Shown here: one piece after another, positions 47,498 to 58,006 of the stretch
Numbering within the stretch: the stretch's first letter is position 1
Layout: each line of letters opens with the position of its first letter
Source of the DNA: Linanthus parryae
Taxonomy: Eukaryota; Streptophyta; Magnoliopsida; Ericales; Polemoniaceae
Reading direction: 5' to 3'
NCBI GenBank assembly: GCA_023055425.1
Contig: JALGPY010000004.1
Span: forward strand, 59,915,718 to 59,979,717
Length of the DNA stretch: 64,000 bases
Program-made: the position numbers and the translations under genes
The notes under the pieces: model-generated
Told to the model about the DNA's origin: nothing
What the model saw: the letters and a program-made list of their open reading frames with translations, nothing else
Databases searched by the model: none

Positions 47498-50331
47498 TAT
47501 CTATATATATAATACAAAAACATACAAGTGCTCCGGTTTAATATTAATTCGCCATTTGTCATTAAATGTTCATCCTTAAAAGGACATTTGGCATGCCCAC
47601 TTGGAACTTGACCAATAATTATTAGCCAAATGACAATTTAGTAATACACATCATCTGCCATTGTGGCACTTTCATGCACAATTAAATACTAATTATTATT
47701 TTAACTCATTTATTAATAATACATTAATTCACATTTGTTAAATTACAATTTATTGAAAAAATCAAGTTAAAAGTAACCACCATGTAATCAAAGCACAATT
47801 AATCATGTAAGTTTATTTTGGGGTTTTTTTTTTTTTGAGATTTTTTGAGATTTTTTTTTTCTTTCAATTTCTTCCGAAAATAAGCGTGTTTTGTGCATAT
47901 GCATTACATAAAATTAGTTAAACTGTAATATATTAACGATCTATGATTTTTTTCATTGTTTTCAATTTTTAATTCTTCCAAAAAATAAGTTTACATTTTA
48001 CATAGAAATTAAATTGTACATGTCGAAGTTCATTGAATTGTAATATGCGACAATAAAGTTATGACATATTCCTTCCTTTTTTTTCCTCCGAAAAATAAGT
48101 GAACGTCACCGATGTGTCCAACAAAATATTCCATGTGTCATATAACGCGTCAAATATCTATTGCGTCATCGCTCATACGTATTAATATTTCCTATTAATT
48201 AGTCGTTTCTTATCATGTTTTTTAAAACAACTTTTTTTAGAATAACATCATATAGTCGGGTTCGAAACCGGGATTTTTTAAAAATAAACTAGCCATTTCA
48301 TATTGCAAGGTTTGTAAAGCACGTTAAATTAAAGAATTTTTTTTTATTCATTTCGTCCAAAATTATTAACTTTAACTTTTTTTGAAAGATACAATGTTTT
48401 CTCCAAAAATATTTTAGAATGTAAGAATATTAATTTGAAATAAGTTCTTACAATCCAACACGTAACTCAATAATTTATTATAACAGTGCTATTTATACAT
48501 TATTTATACATGTTATAAGGGTACATGACGTACATGGAAACGCACAATGACTCTAATAATCGTTTTGAAAACCTTCATATTCGAGTTATAGATTTTTGAG
48601 TTCCGCCAATGTTTCAGTGTTATCATGTATTTTTTACTATTCTTTACCCAATTTTAGTCCATAAAAGAAGCAACCAAAAGTCACACATATGTTATCAATA
48701 TATTTGTTTCTTTCAAAAACTATAGATATTATATATTTTTTTAGACTTTCAGATAATATATATTTTCTTATATTCAAGATGGTGAAATCTCTTTATAGAA
48801 AGTGAACGACTTATATGAGCTAGCAAGTGTTTTTATTACGTCAAAACAAAATACCAAATTACGTCTTAAACAAAATGTCATAAACTCATTTGACTTGTGT
48901 TGCTTCACCATGTTTTCTTTTCAACGATTTCCTCTCAACTCATTTTCATACTTAACAGAAGAACACTAGAGAGTTGCCCACAAATGACAAACACGGCTAT
49001 GTAAGAAATAATAAAAACACTCGCTAGCTCATATAAGTCGTTCACTTTCCATAAAGAGATTTCAACCATCTTGAATATAAGAAAATATATATTATCTGAA
49101 AGTCTAAAAAATATATAATATCTATAGTTTTTGAAAGAAACAAATATATTTATAACATATGTGTGACTTTTGGTTGCTTCTTTTATGGACTAAAATTTGG
49201 TAAAGAATAGTAAAAAATACATGATAACACTGAAACATTGGCGGAACTCAAAAATCGGTAACTCGAATATGAAGGTTTTCAAAACGATTATTAGAGTCAT
49301 ATGTGCGTTTCCATGTACGTCATGTACCCTTATAACATGTATAAATAATGTATAAATAGCACTGTTATAATAAATTATTGAGTTACGTGTTTTGGATTGT
49401 AAGAACTTATTTCAAATTAATATTTTTAGATTCTAAAATATTTGTTTGAGAAAATGTTGTATTTTCAAAAAAAAAATAAAGTTAATATTTTTTGACGAAA
49501 TGAAGTAAACAAATTGCTTTATTTTAATGAGCTTTACAAACCGTGCAATATGAAATGGCTAGTTATTTTAAAAAATCCCAGTTTCGAACCCGGCTATATG
49601 ATGTTATTCTATAAAAAGTTATTTTAAAAATCATGTTATGAGCAATGACGCAGTAGATATTTGACGCGTTATATGACACCTGAAATATTTTGTTGGACAC
49701 ATCGGTGATGTTCACTTGTTTTTTGAAGGAAAATATATGAAGGAATATATCATAAATTGATTGTCGCATATTACACAATGAGCTTCGACATGTACAATTT
49801 AATTTCTATGCAGAATGTAGACTTATTTTTGGAAGAATTAAAAAATGAAAACACTGAAAAATAGATCATTAATAAATTACAGTTTAATTAATTTTATGTA
49901 ATACATATGAACAACACGCGCTTATTTTCGGAAGAAAGTGAAAGGAAAAAAAGACAATAATCTTTATCTTAAGATGATTTGATTGCCTCCTACTAAATAC
50001 TCAAAATAAACTGACGTTACATGATTAATTGTGCTTTGATTACATGGTGGTTAATTTTCACTTGATTTTTTCAATGAATTGTAATTTAACAAATGTGTAG
50101 CAGTGTAATTTAAATAAATAAGTTAAAATAATAATTAGTATTTAATTGTGTAGAAAGTGCGACAGTGGCAGATGATGTGTTTTACTAAATTGTCATTTGG
50201 CTAATAATCATTGGTCAAGTTCCAAGTGGGCATGCCAAATGTTCTTTAAGGATAAACATTTAATGACAAATGGTGAATTAATATTGAACCGGAGCACTTG
50301 TCTGCTTTTATATTATATATGTATAAAGATA
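47498..50331. mobile_element. Foldback element: 1.3-kb inverted arms around a 170-bp spacer
   Basis: The left arm 47498-48838 and the right arm 49009-50331 are inverted copies that match almost end to end. Both outer ends start tatct. Shared outer blocks are acaagtgctccggtt and gccaaatgacaattta, and the innermost match is gtgtttttatta/taataaaaacac. The spacer 48839-49008 is unique. There is no coding capacity and no recognised transposase, so I call it a foldback-type element of unknown family. It lies exactly at the junction between the MULE transposase and PMD pieces. Short indels and point differences between arms show it is not newly formed. Confidence 0.88.
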
Positions 50332-50363
50332 ATTTATTTGACTCACTATTTCATTTGTTTCAG

Positions 50364-50448
50364 TTATGGGCGTGGGAGCATATCACTTGCTTACCCCCCC
50401 CCCCCCCCCCACCCCCCACCCCCATTGTTGACAATGCACAGCTGCGTG
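50364..50448 (+). pseudogene. PMD gene, upstream exon fragment
   Basis: After a splice acceptor (catttgtttcag|) the frame reads LWAWEHITCLPPPPP. The LQLWAWERI-type phrase is a hallmark of the plant mobile domain (aminotransferase-like, PP7 long-form-like) family. A run of 17 C at 50394-50410 and further CCN codons expand the proline stretch. The Athila-like element interrupts the exon at 50449, and the reading resumes at 59942. Confidence 0.7.
50394..50423. repeat. Poly-C tract
   Basis: 17 consecutive C followed by acccccc and accccc blocks, inside the PMD exon. It is prone to length change and assembly error. Confidence 0.9.
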
Positions 50449-52381
50449 TGATGCGCTTTTTAGCGTGCTATTCGCAAGTATACGAATCAAGTAATATAGA
50501 GAGTATTTTCGACTCGGATTATCGATCCCACATGGACTTTGCATGTTTTTCTAGTAATCAGTTTTGACGAACAGAGTGTAAAAAGGAGGAATATTTTGAG
50601 AGTTTTCTTACTAACTAAGTACTGAAAGTAAATAACTGAAACGTAAATCTTTTTGTGAGAATTTTCTGAATAATGAGATACTAGGTTCCAGGATCCCCTA
50701 GGGTCTCTACAGATTTTCGTTTTTTATTTGACATGAAAACACACAGCAATTATTTATCCGTGCCACGTACCAGTTGTGCAATATCTTTTCTTTTCCTGTA
50801 CGTTATCACGATTCTGCAGACTTTCGGATTCCTATTAAGCTGCCTAGGTCTGCAGTCTCGTTCTAAGGCTGCTAGGGTTTCTAACCTGTCCTGATGGCCG
50901 GGGTCAGATTCTCCAACAGTTGGTCTAATGTTTTTAGGCTAGTCCTATCTCCCCTTCTCTGGTCGGTCCATCGGGGTGAGGTGCTAAATCCTGTCTTTTC
51001 TTCCTAACCCTAACCGAACGTTTTCACCTACCGGCTCGGGTCTGTAGCAATTCTGAGTAGCTACTCCGATCATGCATAAACAGCAAAATTCAAAGACATA
51101 ATAACTAATAAAGCCTGCTGAATTAAGATAGTACGATCATGAATTCATAGTCAAAACGTAGAACTAATCTCTGAAAATGAAACCCTAGGTTCACCGAGAA
51201 CCTAGGTGAAAAGTTTAGCTACTAGAACTCATAACGTAAACACAAAGTTTCTGAAAGAGAGAGAGTGAAAGCAAACTAGGTCTTCGAATCTGGATTCGTG
51301 CTCCCGTGCACTCCGTGAATGCTCCCGGACTTCTGCCTTGGATGTGTTATGTTGTGTGTTGTTTCTAGAACGAGCCCTGAACGAGTCTTTATATAGTGCC
51401 AAAGACGTTTCTGGAAACTGTCATAATTACGAAACTGCCACCGGACCCGAAATCGCCTTGGAATACGCGTATACGCAGACTACGCAGCCTGTCTGCGTAC
51501 ATACGCAGCCTGTCTGCGTATATACGCATGCAGCAACATTTTCCGAGGCCTATTTTCTCACTGTCTGCGTATATACGCAGCCTGCCTGCGTTTTCTCTCT
51601 CCTCTTTTACGTACGAAGCTCCTGTGTGCATGTGAAACCCCCTGGAAAGATTGCTGACTGAATCGGGGCGCCAAGAATCCCGACTTGACTTCCGAGAACC
51701 TGGCCTCCGGTGCCAAATGACCAAAATACCCCTGGTTCGGAACTGTCCCGAAAATCGTCACGAACCTGAAATAGCTGCTCACGACTCCGGGCACCGGTAA
51801 CCGGGACTCCTTACATGGGCGTGGCCTGTCAGGGACCCACACTTGACGGGAGTCATTTTTTAGCCGGACTCCATTTCATCATTATGACCTGTTTTCGGAA
51901 AGCCCTTGACGTCTTCATTCTTTTGCCCCTGGTTTCACTTCAAAATTCCAAGTCAAACTCCAGATATCGTCAACCGAGCGCATTCCGGTCATTCTCGGTA
52001 TTGGCGTTTTCAGCTTCCTCGGTCGGTTTTCACTGCCCATTTTTCCTCCAGTCTTTCTGTTTTCCATTCCGCTCTCCCTTGTACCAGTCTCGGTAAAATC
52101 CTGCCCTGAACTTTTTCTGCACGTTTCCCGAGGCAAACCCGGTTCTGTCTCGGCACGCGTCCCAATGCACTTCCCGAACATGTTCCTGTAAAGACAACAT
52201 GAACAAACCCGCGATCATATCCAATAAAAGTATGAAACATGCAAAATTTACGAAGAGCTTAATAAACATTTTGTTCCTAAAACTGAGGCTTTCCGAGGGT
52301 GAATTCTGGCTAAAACGCGACTTTCCGACCCAATGGGACGTCAAATCAGGCTAAAAGATAACCCCTATTTGGGTGTTATCA
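50449..52381 (-). repeat. Athila-like 3' LTR
   Basis: This 1933-bp LTR contains a cluster of palindromic ctgcgtatatacgcag motifs at 51460-51590. A purine-rich stretch on the minus strand (tgtaggggtatt, 52394-52383) adjoins it as the polypurine tract. Confidence 0.92.
51464..51594. repeat. Palindrome cluster in the Athila-like LTR
   Basis: Copies of tgtctgcgtatatacgcag or close variants lie at 51490-51508, 51511-51529 and 51562-51580, with half-sites at 51465-51489 and 51584-51591. The core ctgcgtatatacgcag is a perfect 16-bp palindrome. The second LTR keeps decayed copies near 59050-59155. Confidence 0.88.
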
Positions 52382-55200
52382 AATACCCCTACACTAAACT
52401 TTGCTCGTCCCGAGCAAACACCAGCTATATACTACCAATGCATGCTATCCCGAATCAATCCAGAGCGGTGTAACTGCACTTATTTAAAACAGTATTTGTA
52501 CTACAAAAACAGTTTATCTTTTTGGTGAGACTGGACAATCTCTTCAACTCAAACTGAACATCATCAAGATCTCATATTCCCCTAGATTTCAGAAACGGTG
52601 ATCGGAAGAACTCGCGGCCAGCCAAGGTTAGGAACAAGCACGAACACCACTTACTTCTTATTTTGCACGCAAACCGAGCGTATCCCTAACGCACACCTTA
52701 TGTGCTTTTTACTCCGGTGTAATGTAAATCTGCCGGCTTTGGGACGGTAGGATAAGTCATTTAGAAGCGATGTCCTAAACGTCACAACACACTCACACAT
52801 ACCCCAATCTCACACTCCCTCATCAAGATGACGGAAACTGACCTAAATCACCTAAGATTCAAAACACTCAATTTCCCCAGTCCCGGTGTATATGCCGTTC
52901 TCGCGGCCACAACTGTGAACGAATGTGAAACTGTGATAAAAGTTTCCGGCCTGGCGTTTTGAATTAAAATCAATCAAGCACCCTGGATTTTCTGCCTTTG
53001 ATACTCTCTCTTATTTTCTTCTTCTTTTCTTCCTCTTTTTTTTTTCTTTTTTTTTTCTTCTCAACTTTTTTTTTTTTAATTTTTTTAAGGTTGGGCTGCT
53101 TTTCAACGCGGGGAAACACAATAAACAACAATAATATAAACCAGGCCAACTCTATGATAAACCAAAAATGTGGTGGCAGAAAAATACTGAGATAAAATCT
53201 GAAACGACCACCCCCACACTAATTTCGAACCATGTAGTCAATCTGTAAAATAATCGCGCTTTTCCAACCGATCCTCCTAACTCGAAGGATGTCTATATAG
53301 CACAACACGTCTTCCAATAACCCTGCCAACCCAAGTTCCCCATGTCGTGCGGAAAATTCACGCAATACGGCTCTCCTCATGTGCTCACGGTGTAATGTCG
53401 TGAGTCACCACCACACCGAAGTGTGTTGCCGTCAATATCTCACCCTTACACACCCTCAAATATACCAATAAAGCTCATCCACTATCAAATATGACAAATC
53501 TGCTCTACCCCAGAAAACTCCCCTCGACTCAGCTCCCTCGTGCCATGACGCATAGGAAAGGTCAAAATACTAACAATGATGCGAGTATCAAAAAACGGCT
53601 TCCTAGGTCAAACGGTTACCAAGAAAAGGGTTAATGGATCAACGAGGCTCACTAGTGGACCTAAGGCGCGAGACAGGACGTGAGGTCCCCTATGGCCTAT
53701 CACTCCACCAAATTATGTTGTGACCGTGATGGCGGGTTGGCGACTACCTGGTGACAGTGGTCTGGCAACTAGTCGGATACATTGCTCGGGAGACGGCTAC
53801 TTGCGTTTTCCGAATTGCATTGGCTCTATTAACTCCCCTAGACAGATTCTCGCAGCTCTTCCTCACTTAAGTTCGTCCATTTCGGGAAATTTTCTATCAT
53901 TAAGCTCTCTCCAGTTTTAAGCTTAATCCTTCGCCAAGTCTAAAAAACTTCAATTTTTATCAATTTTTTAATATTTTTTAAAATAAGAAGTAATGTCGTT
54001 ATAACGCCACCACCCCCACACTGGATGGTGCCATGCCCTCATTGTACTATTCATCAGGCATATAATCTGGATTGGATGAGTTGGCTTGCGTCATCGATGG
54101 GAAATAACTGGTAGTATATGCAGGAAAATAAAGCGAGAGACATAATTTGAACCCGTGCACCCGGAGTCAGTTCTTACATGTGCGAAATTTTATGCAAATT
54201 CCGGCAGAGGAGGACCGTTGACCGTTCGCCGGAAAAATTTCTCAACGGAAGTTGTCAACCTTCCGGGCTCTATATTCACTCTTCAAATGTGCAATCCCCG
54301 AGCACCATTGTGTTTGAAAATGTGCTCCCATAAGGTCGAGTATACTTTCGTACACCGGGTTCGATTGCTCTATTCTGCAGAACAACTATTCCTGAAAAAT
54401 CCCCAACTCGTACGAGTCCATGTGACGGTTGAGTGTGCCAGAACACACCAGGGTCGATTCTTCAAGTTTTCGGAAATGTGCCTTTCCTGCTACGAAATTT
54501 TCTAAATGTGCTTCAAACTCCACGGATCTATGTATGAAGGTAGAGAGGGAAAAGAGGCCAAAAATGGCTCCAACCCGTATGCCTCAAAAACCATACTTTG
54601 TCAAAATTACAAAAATACCCTTCATTTAAAATTTGAAAAAACTGAAGTTTTGTGCGTGCAATACGCATATTGTGCGTAATATACGCACACGGGGCCATTG
54701 GGAGTGAAAAATATGCAAAAAAAAAAAAACGGTTTTTCGCTGCTGTCTGCGTAAAATACGCAGGGCTCTGCGTATAATACGCAGACAGTAGAAAAAAAAA
54801 TCATGTTTTCTTCAAAATTTTAGATTTTTGCTGCTGTCTGCGTAAAATACGCAGACAGTAGCAAAAAAAATCAAAATTTTTTCTTCAAAATTTTGGCAAA
54901 ATACGCACACCGCAGCCTGGACATATAATTTTTTTTTCTCTCTCTACCCCCTTGTGTGCGTATTATACACATATGATGTGCATAAAATACGCACACAGAG
55001 TATTTCTGCTCCGTTTTGTTCTCGTTTTCTGCTCTGATGTATCTGCACATGCTCAATTCAAAGTCAATACCCACTCATCTTACCTCTCTAAAAATTCAGA
55101 ACTTAAAATAAAAACTTAAATAATTTAAACTAACTTACTACGTTGGGTTGCCTCCCAACCAGCATTTGTAATTTACGGTCGACGGCCCGACCCAATTACC
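52382..55200 (-). other. Athila-like 3' non-coding region
   Basis: 2.8 kb between the last coding sequence and the 3' LTR. No envelope-like ORF is visible. It holds a T-rich tract (52997-53085), several C/A-rich phrases (ccacccccacact at 53208 and 54007) and a cluster of palindromes of the type ctgcgtaaaatacgcag at 54650-55005. Confidence 0.7.
54648..55005. repeat. Cluster of TGCGTA...TACGCA palindromes
   Basis: Inverted half-sites tgcgta and tacgca, 0-6 bases apart, recur near 54660-54690, 54748-54790, 54835-54860 and 54953-55001. Outer bases often extend to ctgtctgcgta...tacgcagacag. The same motif recurs in the LTR at 51460-51590. Confidence 0.85.
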
Positions 55201-56154
55201 TCATGTTTGCTCAAGGGACGTCAAAACAGCTGGGTCTACCTTGATGTCTGCTTCCGGGACCAAATATGGCTTGACCTGGTTTCCGCTCACCCTGAAAGTT
55301 GTACTGTCATGCAGATTCTCTAATTTAACCGCATCCCATGAAAGTACCTCTTTGATGGTAAACGGTCCTGACCACCGAGTTCTCAATTTCCCCAGGAAAA
55401 ACTGTTTCCGAGAATCGCGGAGAAGTACTTTCTGCCCTACTTGAAACTGCTTTGGCTGTGCTAAACTTTGATTGCTCGGGAGCGGTTTAAGCACTCGGGT
55501 CGGTGGCTCTTTGAGTGACAGGACCAGGGCCAATTTCTGCCCACTTTTTCCGTCCAGCTGTAAACTGGTCCGGTTTTCAGCTTGCATGGCCTGCTCCTCC
55601 TGGAATCTCTTCTCGTTCTCTCTGTCCATTCTGTCAATCTCAGCCCATAGCTCGTCCATCTACTCGTTTTCCCAGCCTTCTTCGACTACCTCCACTGCGA
55701 AGATGTCTTCATGCTCGTAATAATTCGGTAGTTGCTGATTTTTGAAAACGTTGAACTTCACCTTGTCTTCATTGATCTGCATGGTCAGTTCTCCGCTCTT
55801 GCAGCTTATCATGGCTTCTCCAGTGGCCAAAAACGGTCTGCCCAGAATGAGTGGTACGTCTCCTGCTTCCATGTCCAGAATCACAAAATCTGCCGGAAAA
55901 ATCAATTCTCCGACTTTCACCAGAATATCTTCAATAACTCCGTAAGCGTGCTTCACGGATGTGTCTCCCATCTGCAGCTTGATTATGGTGGGCCTGAGTT
56001 CACCGACTTTCAAAGTTTTGAAAATCGACAAGGGCATCAGATTGATACTGGCCCCTAGGTCACACAGAGCCTTTCCTGTGTAAGCATTACCTAGGGTCAC
56101 CGGGATGACGAAACTGCCGGGGTCCTTCCTCTTCCTCGTTAGCCCATTCTTCAC
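55201..56154 (-). pseudogene. Protease joined to integrase C-terminus; RT and integrase core deleted
   Basis: One frame with a single TAG (55662-55660). The first part (55660-56154) is a retropepsin: GKALCDLGASINLMPLSIF, with Asp-Leu-Gly as active site, then VPLILGRPFLATGEA. The second part (55201-55659) starts MDELWAEIDRMDREN and has FQVGQKVLLRDSRKQF and RTRWSGPFTIKEVLSWDAVK, the end of an integrase. The whole RT-RNase H-integrase core expected between them is missing, so one internal deletion joined the two parts. Confidence 0.88.
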
Positions 56155-56999
56155 ACAATTTTTCCGTCATATTTATCGTCTCAAAATTGCTCATACGTTT
56201 CCGTCCGTACAATATATCTTTGAGGAATTTGGTATAAGTGAGCATCTTTGCCAACGCCTCCGCAAAGAGTATGTTGATCTGCAGCTGTTTGAACATCTCG
56301 AGAAATGTGGCGTAGTCCTTGATAGCATCCCTCTTCCGTGTCTTCGAAGGATACGACACCTCTTTGGAGATAGGCACCGTTTCAACTTCCTTTTCGTTCT
56401 GCAGTGCATCCTGCTCAACCGAGCCCTTCGGCTGGGGGCGGTCGGCTTAGCTGTTATCCTGGCGAATAACTTCGCGCTCGATTTCCTTGGACTTTTCTGC
56501 ATGTGTATGGATAGGATACGGCGGTTCCTGTAGTACTAATCCACTCCGAGTGGTGATGGCATTGACCTGAGCACGTGGATTATTTACTATGATTGAGGGT
56601 AACTTCCCTGGTGCTCTCTCAATTAGCTGCTGTGCTAACTGCCCTACTTGTACCTCCAAAGCGCGCAGTGACGTTTTGGTCGTCTGCACGTCGGCTGCCA
56701 GGGCGTCCATATGTGCAAACCGGGACTCCAGGGTCTGAAACATGGACTCGATTTTCTTCATATGATCATCGTACTACTGTGCAGATGGGCCTGGATGAAC
56801 CTGCGGTGTCGGTGCGGCTTGCTGAGCCGGTGGCCTAGCTGGAATCCTGGTGCATAAATTGCAGAATTCGGGTTTCCGTACCGGAACCCGAGATGATCTC
56901 TCGTGCACTGTATGTACCGGCTCGGATCCCACTGCTGCTGTACGTAATTGGCATCTTCGTTTCTGAGCCCCTCGATGGCTGTGTCCAAATCTGGTCCGT
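56155..56999 (-). pseudogene. Athila-like gag C-terminal region, frameshifted
   Basis: Pieces in different frames include MKKIESMFQTLESRFAHMDAL, a coiled-coil-like VQTTKTSLRALEVQVGQLAQQ, LPSIIVNNPRAQVNAITTRS and KLTYTKFL-type phrases (56087-56377: EALAKMLTYTKFLKDILYG). These are typical of the gag-protease linker in Athila/Tat elements. At least two frame changes separate them. Confidence 0.75.
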
Positions 57000-57890
57000 C
57001 TATTGCCGCAACAGTCCTCTTTTTCGAGTAGACTTTCTTAACAAGTCTTGCACGATCTTGGCCAGATTATCTATCCGGTCATCTTCTGCTGGCTCAGCTC
57101 GGGCCGTGATCCTACGATCATCAAACAGTCGAGTGTCCTGCTTGGCTAACTGCTTCATTAGCTCATAGGCACCGTCTTTGTCCACATGGTACAGGAAGTT
57201 TCCTTCGGCTTCTCTGTCAATCCTGTCAGCACTCTCCCTGTCTAGGGAATGGTAGAATACCTGCAGGATCTTCGGGTCTCCAAAACCATGGTTCGGGCAT
57301 CTCTTCACCAAACTCATTAATCTGTCCCATGCGTCTACCACCGTCTCCCCCATCTTCTGCTTGAATGAAAGAATCTCGCTCTGTAATTGAATGACCCGGG
57401 AAGCGGGGTTAAATTTGGCCAAAAAGTCCGTGACGCATCCTTCCCATGTCGTGATGGATCTGGGTAGTCGGGATTCGAGACAGTCTTTGGCCACTCCGTA
57501 TAGACAGTATCGGAAGAGAATTAGCATGAGTGCCACTGCATCGACTCCCTTATACCGGACTTTGTTGCTGTAGTCCTCGAATTTCCCAATGAAGTCGTTC
57601 GGGTCTTCGTCAGCTTTGCCATGGAATGGGCAGAGGGTCTGAACAGTCTGGATAGTGGAGGATTTCAGGTCAAAGTGCTCTGCGGTGATCTCGGGCACCA
57701 CAATAGCTGGCTCGTGTCCTCCCGTCGGGACCTCAAAATTTTCCACCAGGGCGTTTCTAGACATGTTATACGTCCTCTGGTTGTTCCGGGCGGCAAAGCC
57801 TGCTGCAACGAGATCTTCGATGTACCGAGCCATCTCGGCTGGAGTACGTGTCTCGGGCAGATCTGGCGTTCTCTCGGTATTATCGCCCAT
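57000..57890 (-). CDS. Athila-like gag
   Basis: An open frame of 296 codons starting MGDNTERTPDLPETRTPAEM. The gag core shows the family pattern: PFHGKADEDPNDFIGKFEDY, LILFRYCLYGVAKDCLES, TTWEGCVTDFLAKFNP, LQSEILSFKQKMGETVVDAW and KRCPNHGF. It would form the structural shell protein of the retrotransposon particle. The frame ends at 57000. Gag C-terminal sequence goes on in other frames (56758-56988, then 56447-56761). Confidence 0.9.
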   Translation of the reverse strand: MGDNTERTPDLPETRTPAEMARYIEDLVAAGFAARNNQRTYNMSRNALVENFEVPTGGHEPAIVVPEITAEHFDLKSSTIQTVQTLCPFHGKADEDPNDFIGKFEDYSNKVRYKGVDAVALMLILFRYCLYGVAKDCLESRLPRSITTWEGCVTDFLAKFNPASRVIQLQSEILSFKQKMGETVVDAWDRLMSLVKRCPNHGFGDPKILQVFYHSLDRESADRIDREAEGNFLYHVDKDGAYELMKQLAKQDTRLFDDRRITARAEPAEDDRIDNLAKIVQDLLRKSTRKRGLLRQ

Positions 57891-57981
57891 CCTGAAAAAA
57901 TAAAGATCTCAAGAGCAGTGAGATAACAGAAAAAAAAAAAACTCTGAAAATTAATTCGGACTATTAAATAAACCCTAAAAA

Positions 57982-58000
57982 TTCCCCGGCAACGGCGCCA
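57982..58000 (-). other. Primer-binding site (Asp tRNA type)
   Basis: The minus strand reads tggcgccgttgccgggg six bases inside the 5' LTR, as in many Athila/Tat elements. Confidence 0.85.
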
Positions 58001-58006
58001 AAAACT

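Noticed and set aside
47291..47541. Separate small host gene at the MULE catalytic piece
   Set aside because: Its peptide is plainly the MULE transposase core and continues the reading of 41504-41811 across the chromovirus.
51338..51842. ORFs encoding repeated VCVYTQP-type peptides in the Athila-like LTR
   Set aside because: They are the translation of the DNA palindrome array; equally long frames occur on the opposite strand.
54640..55005. CRISPR-like spaced repeats
   Set aside because: Plant nuclear DNA; irregular spacing and palindromes of varying core do not form a repeat-spacer array.
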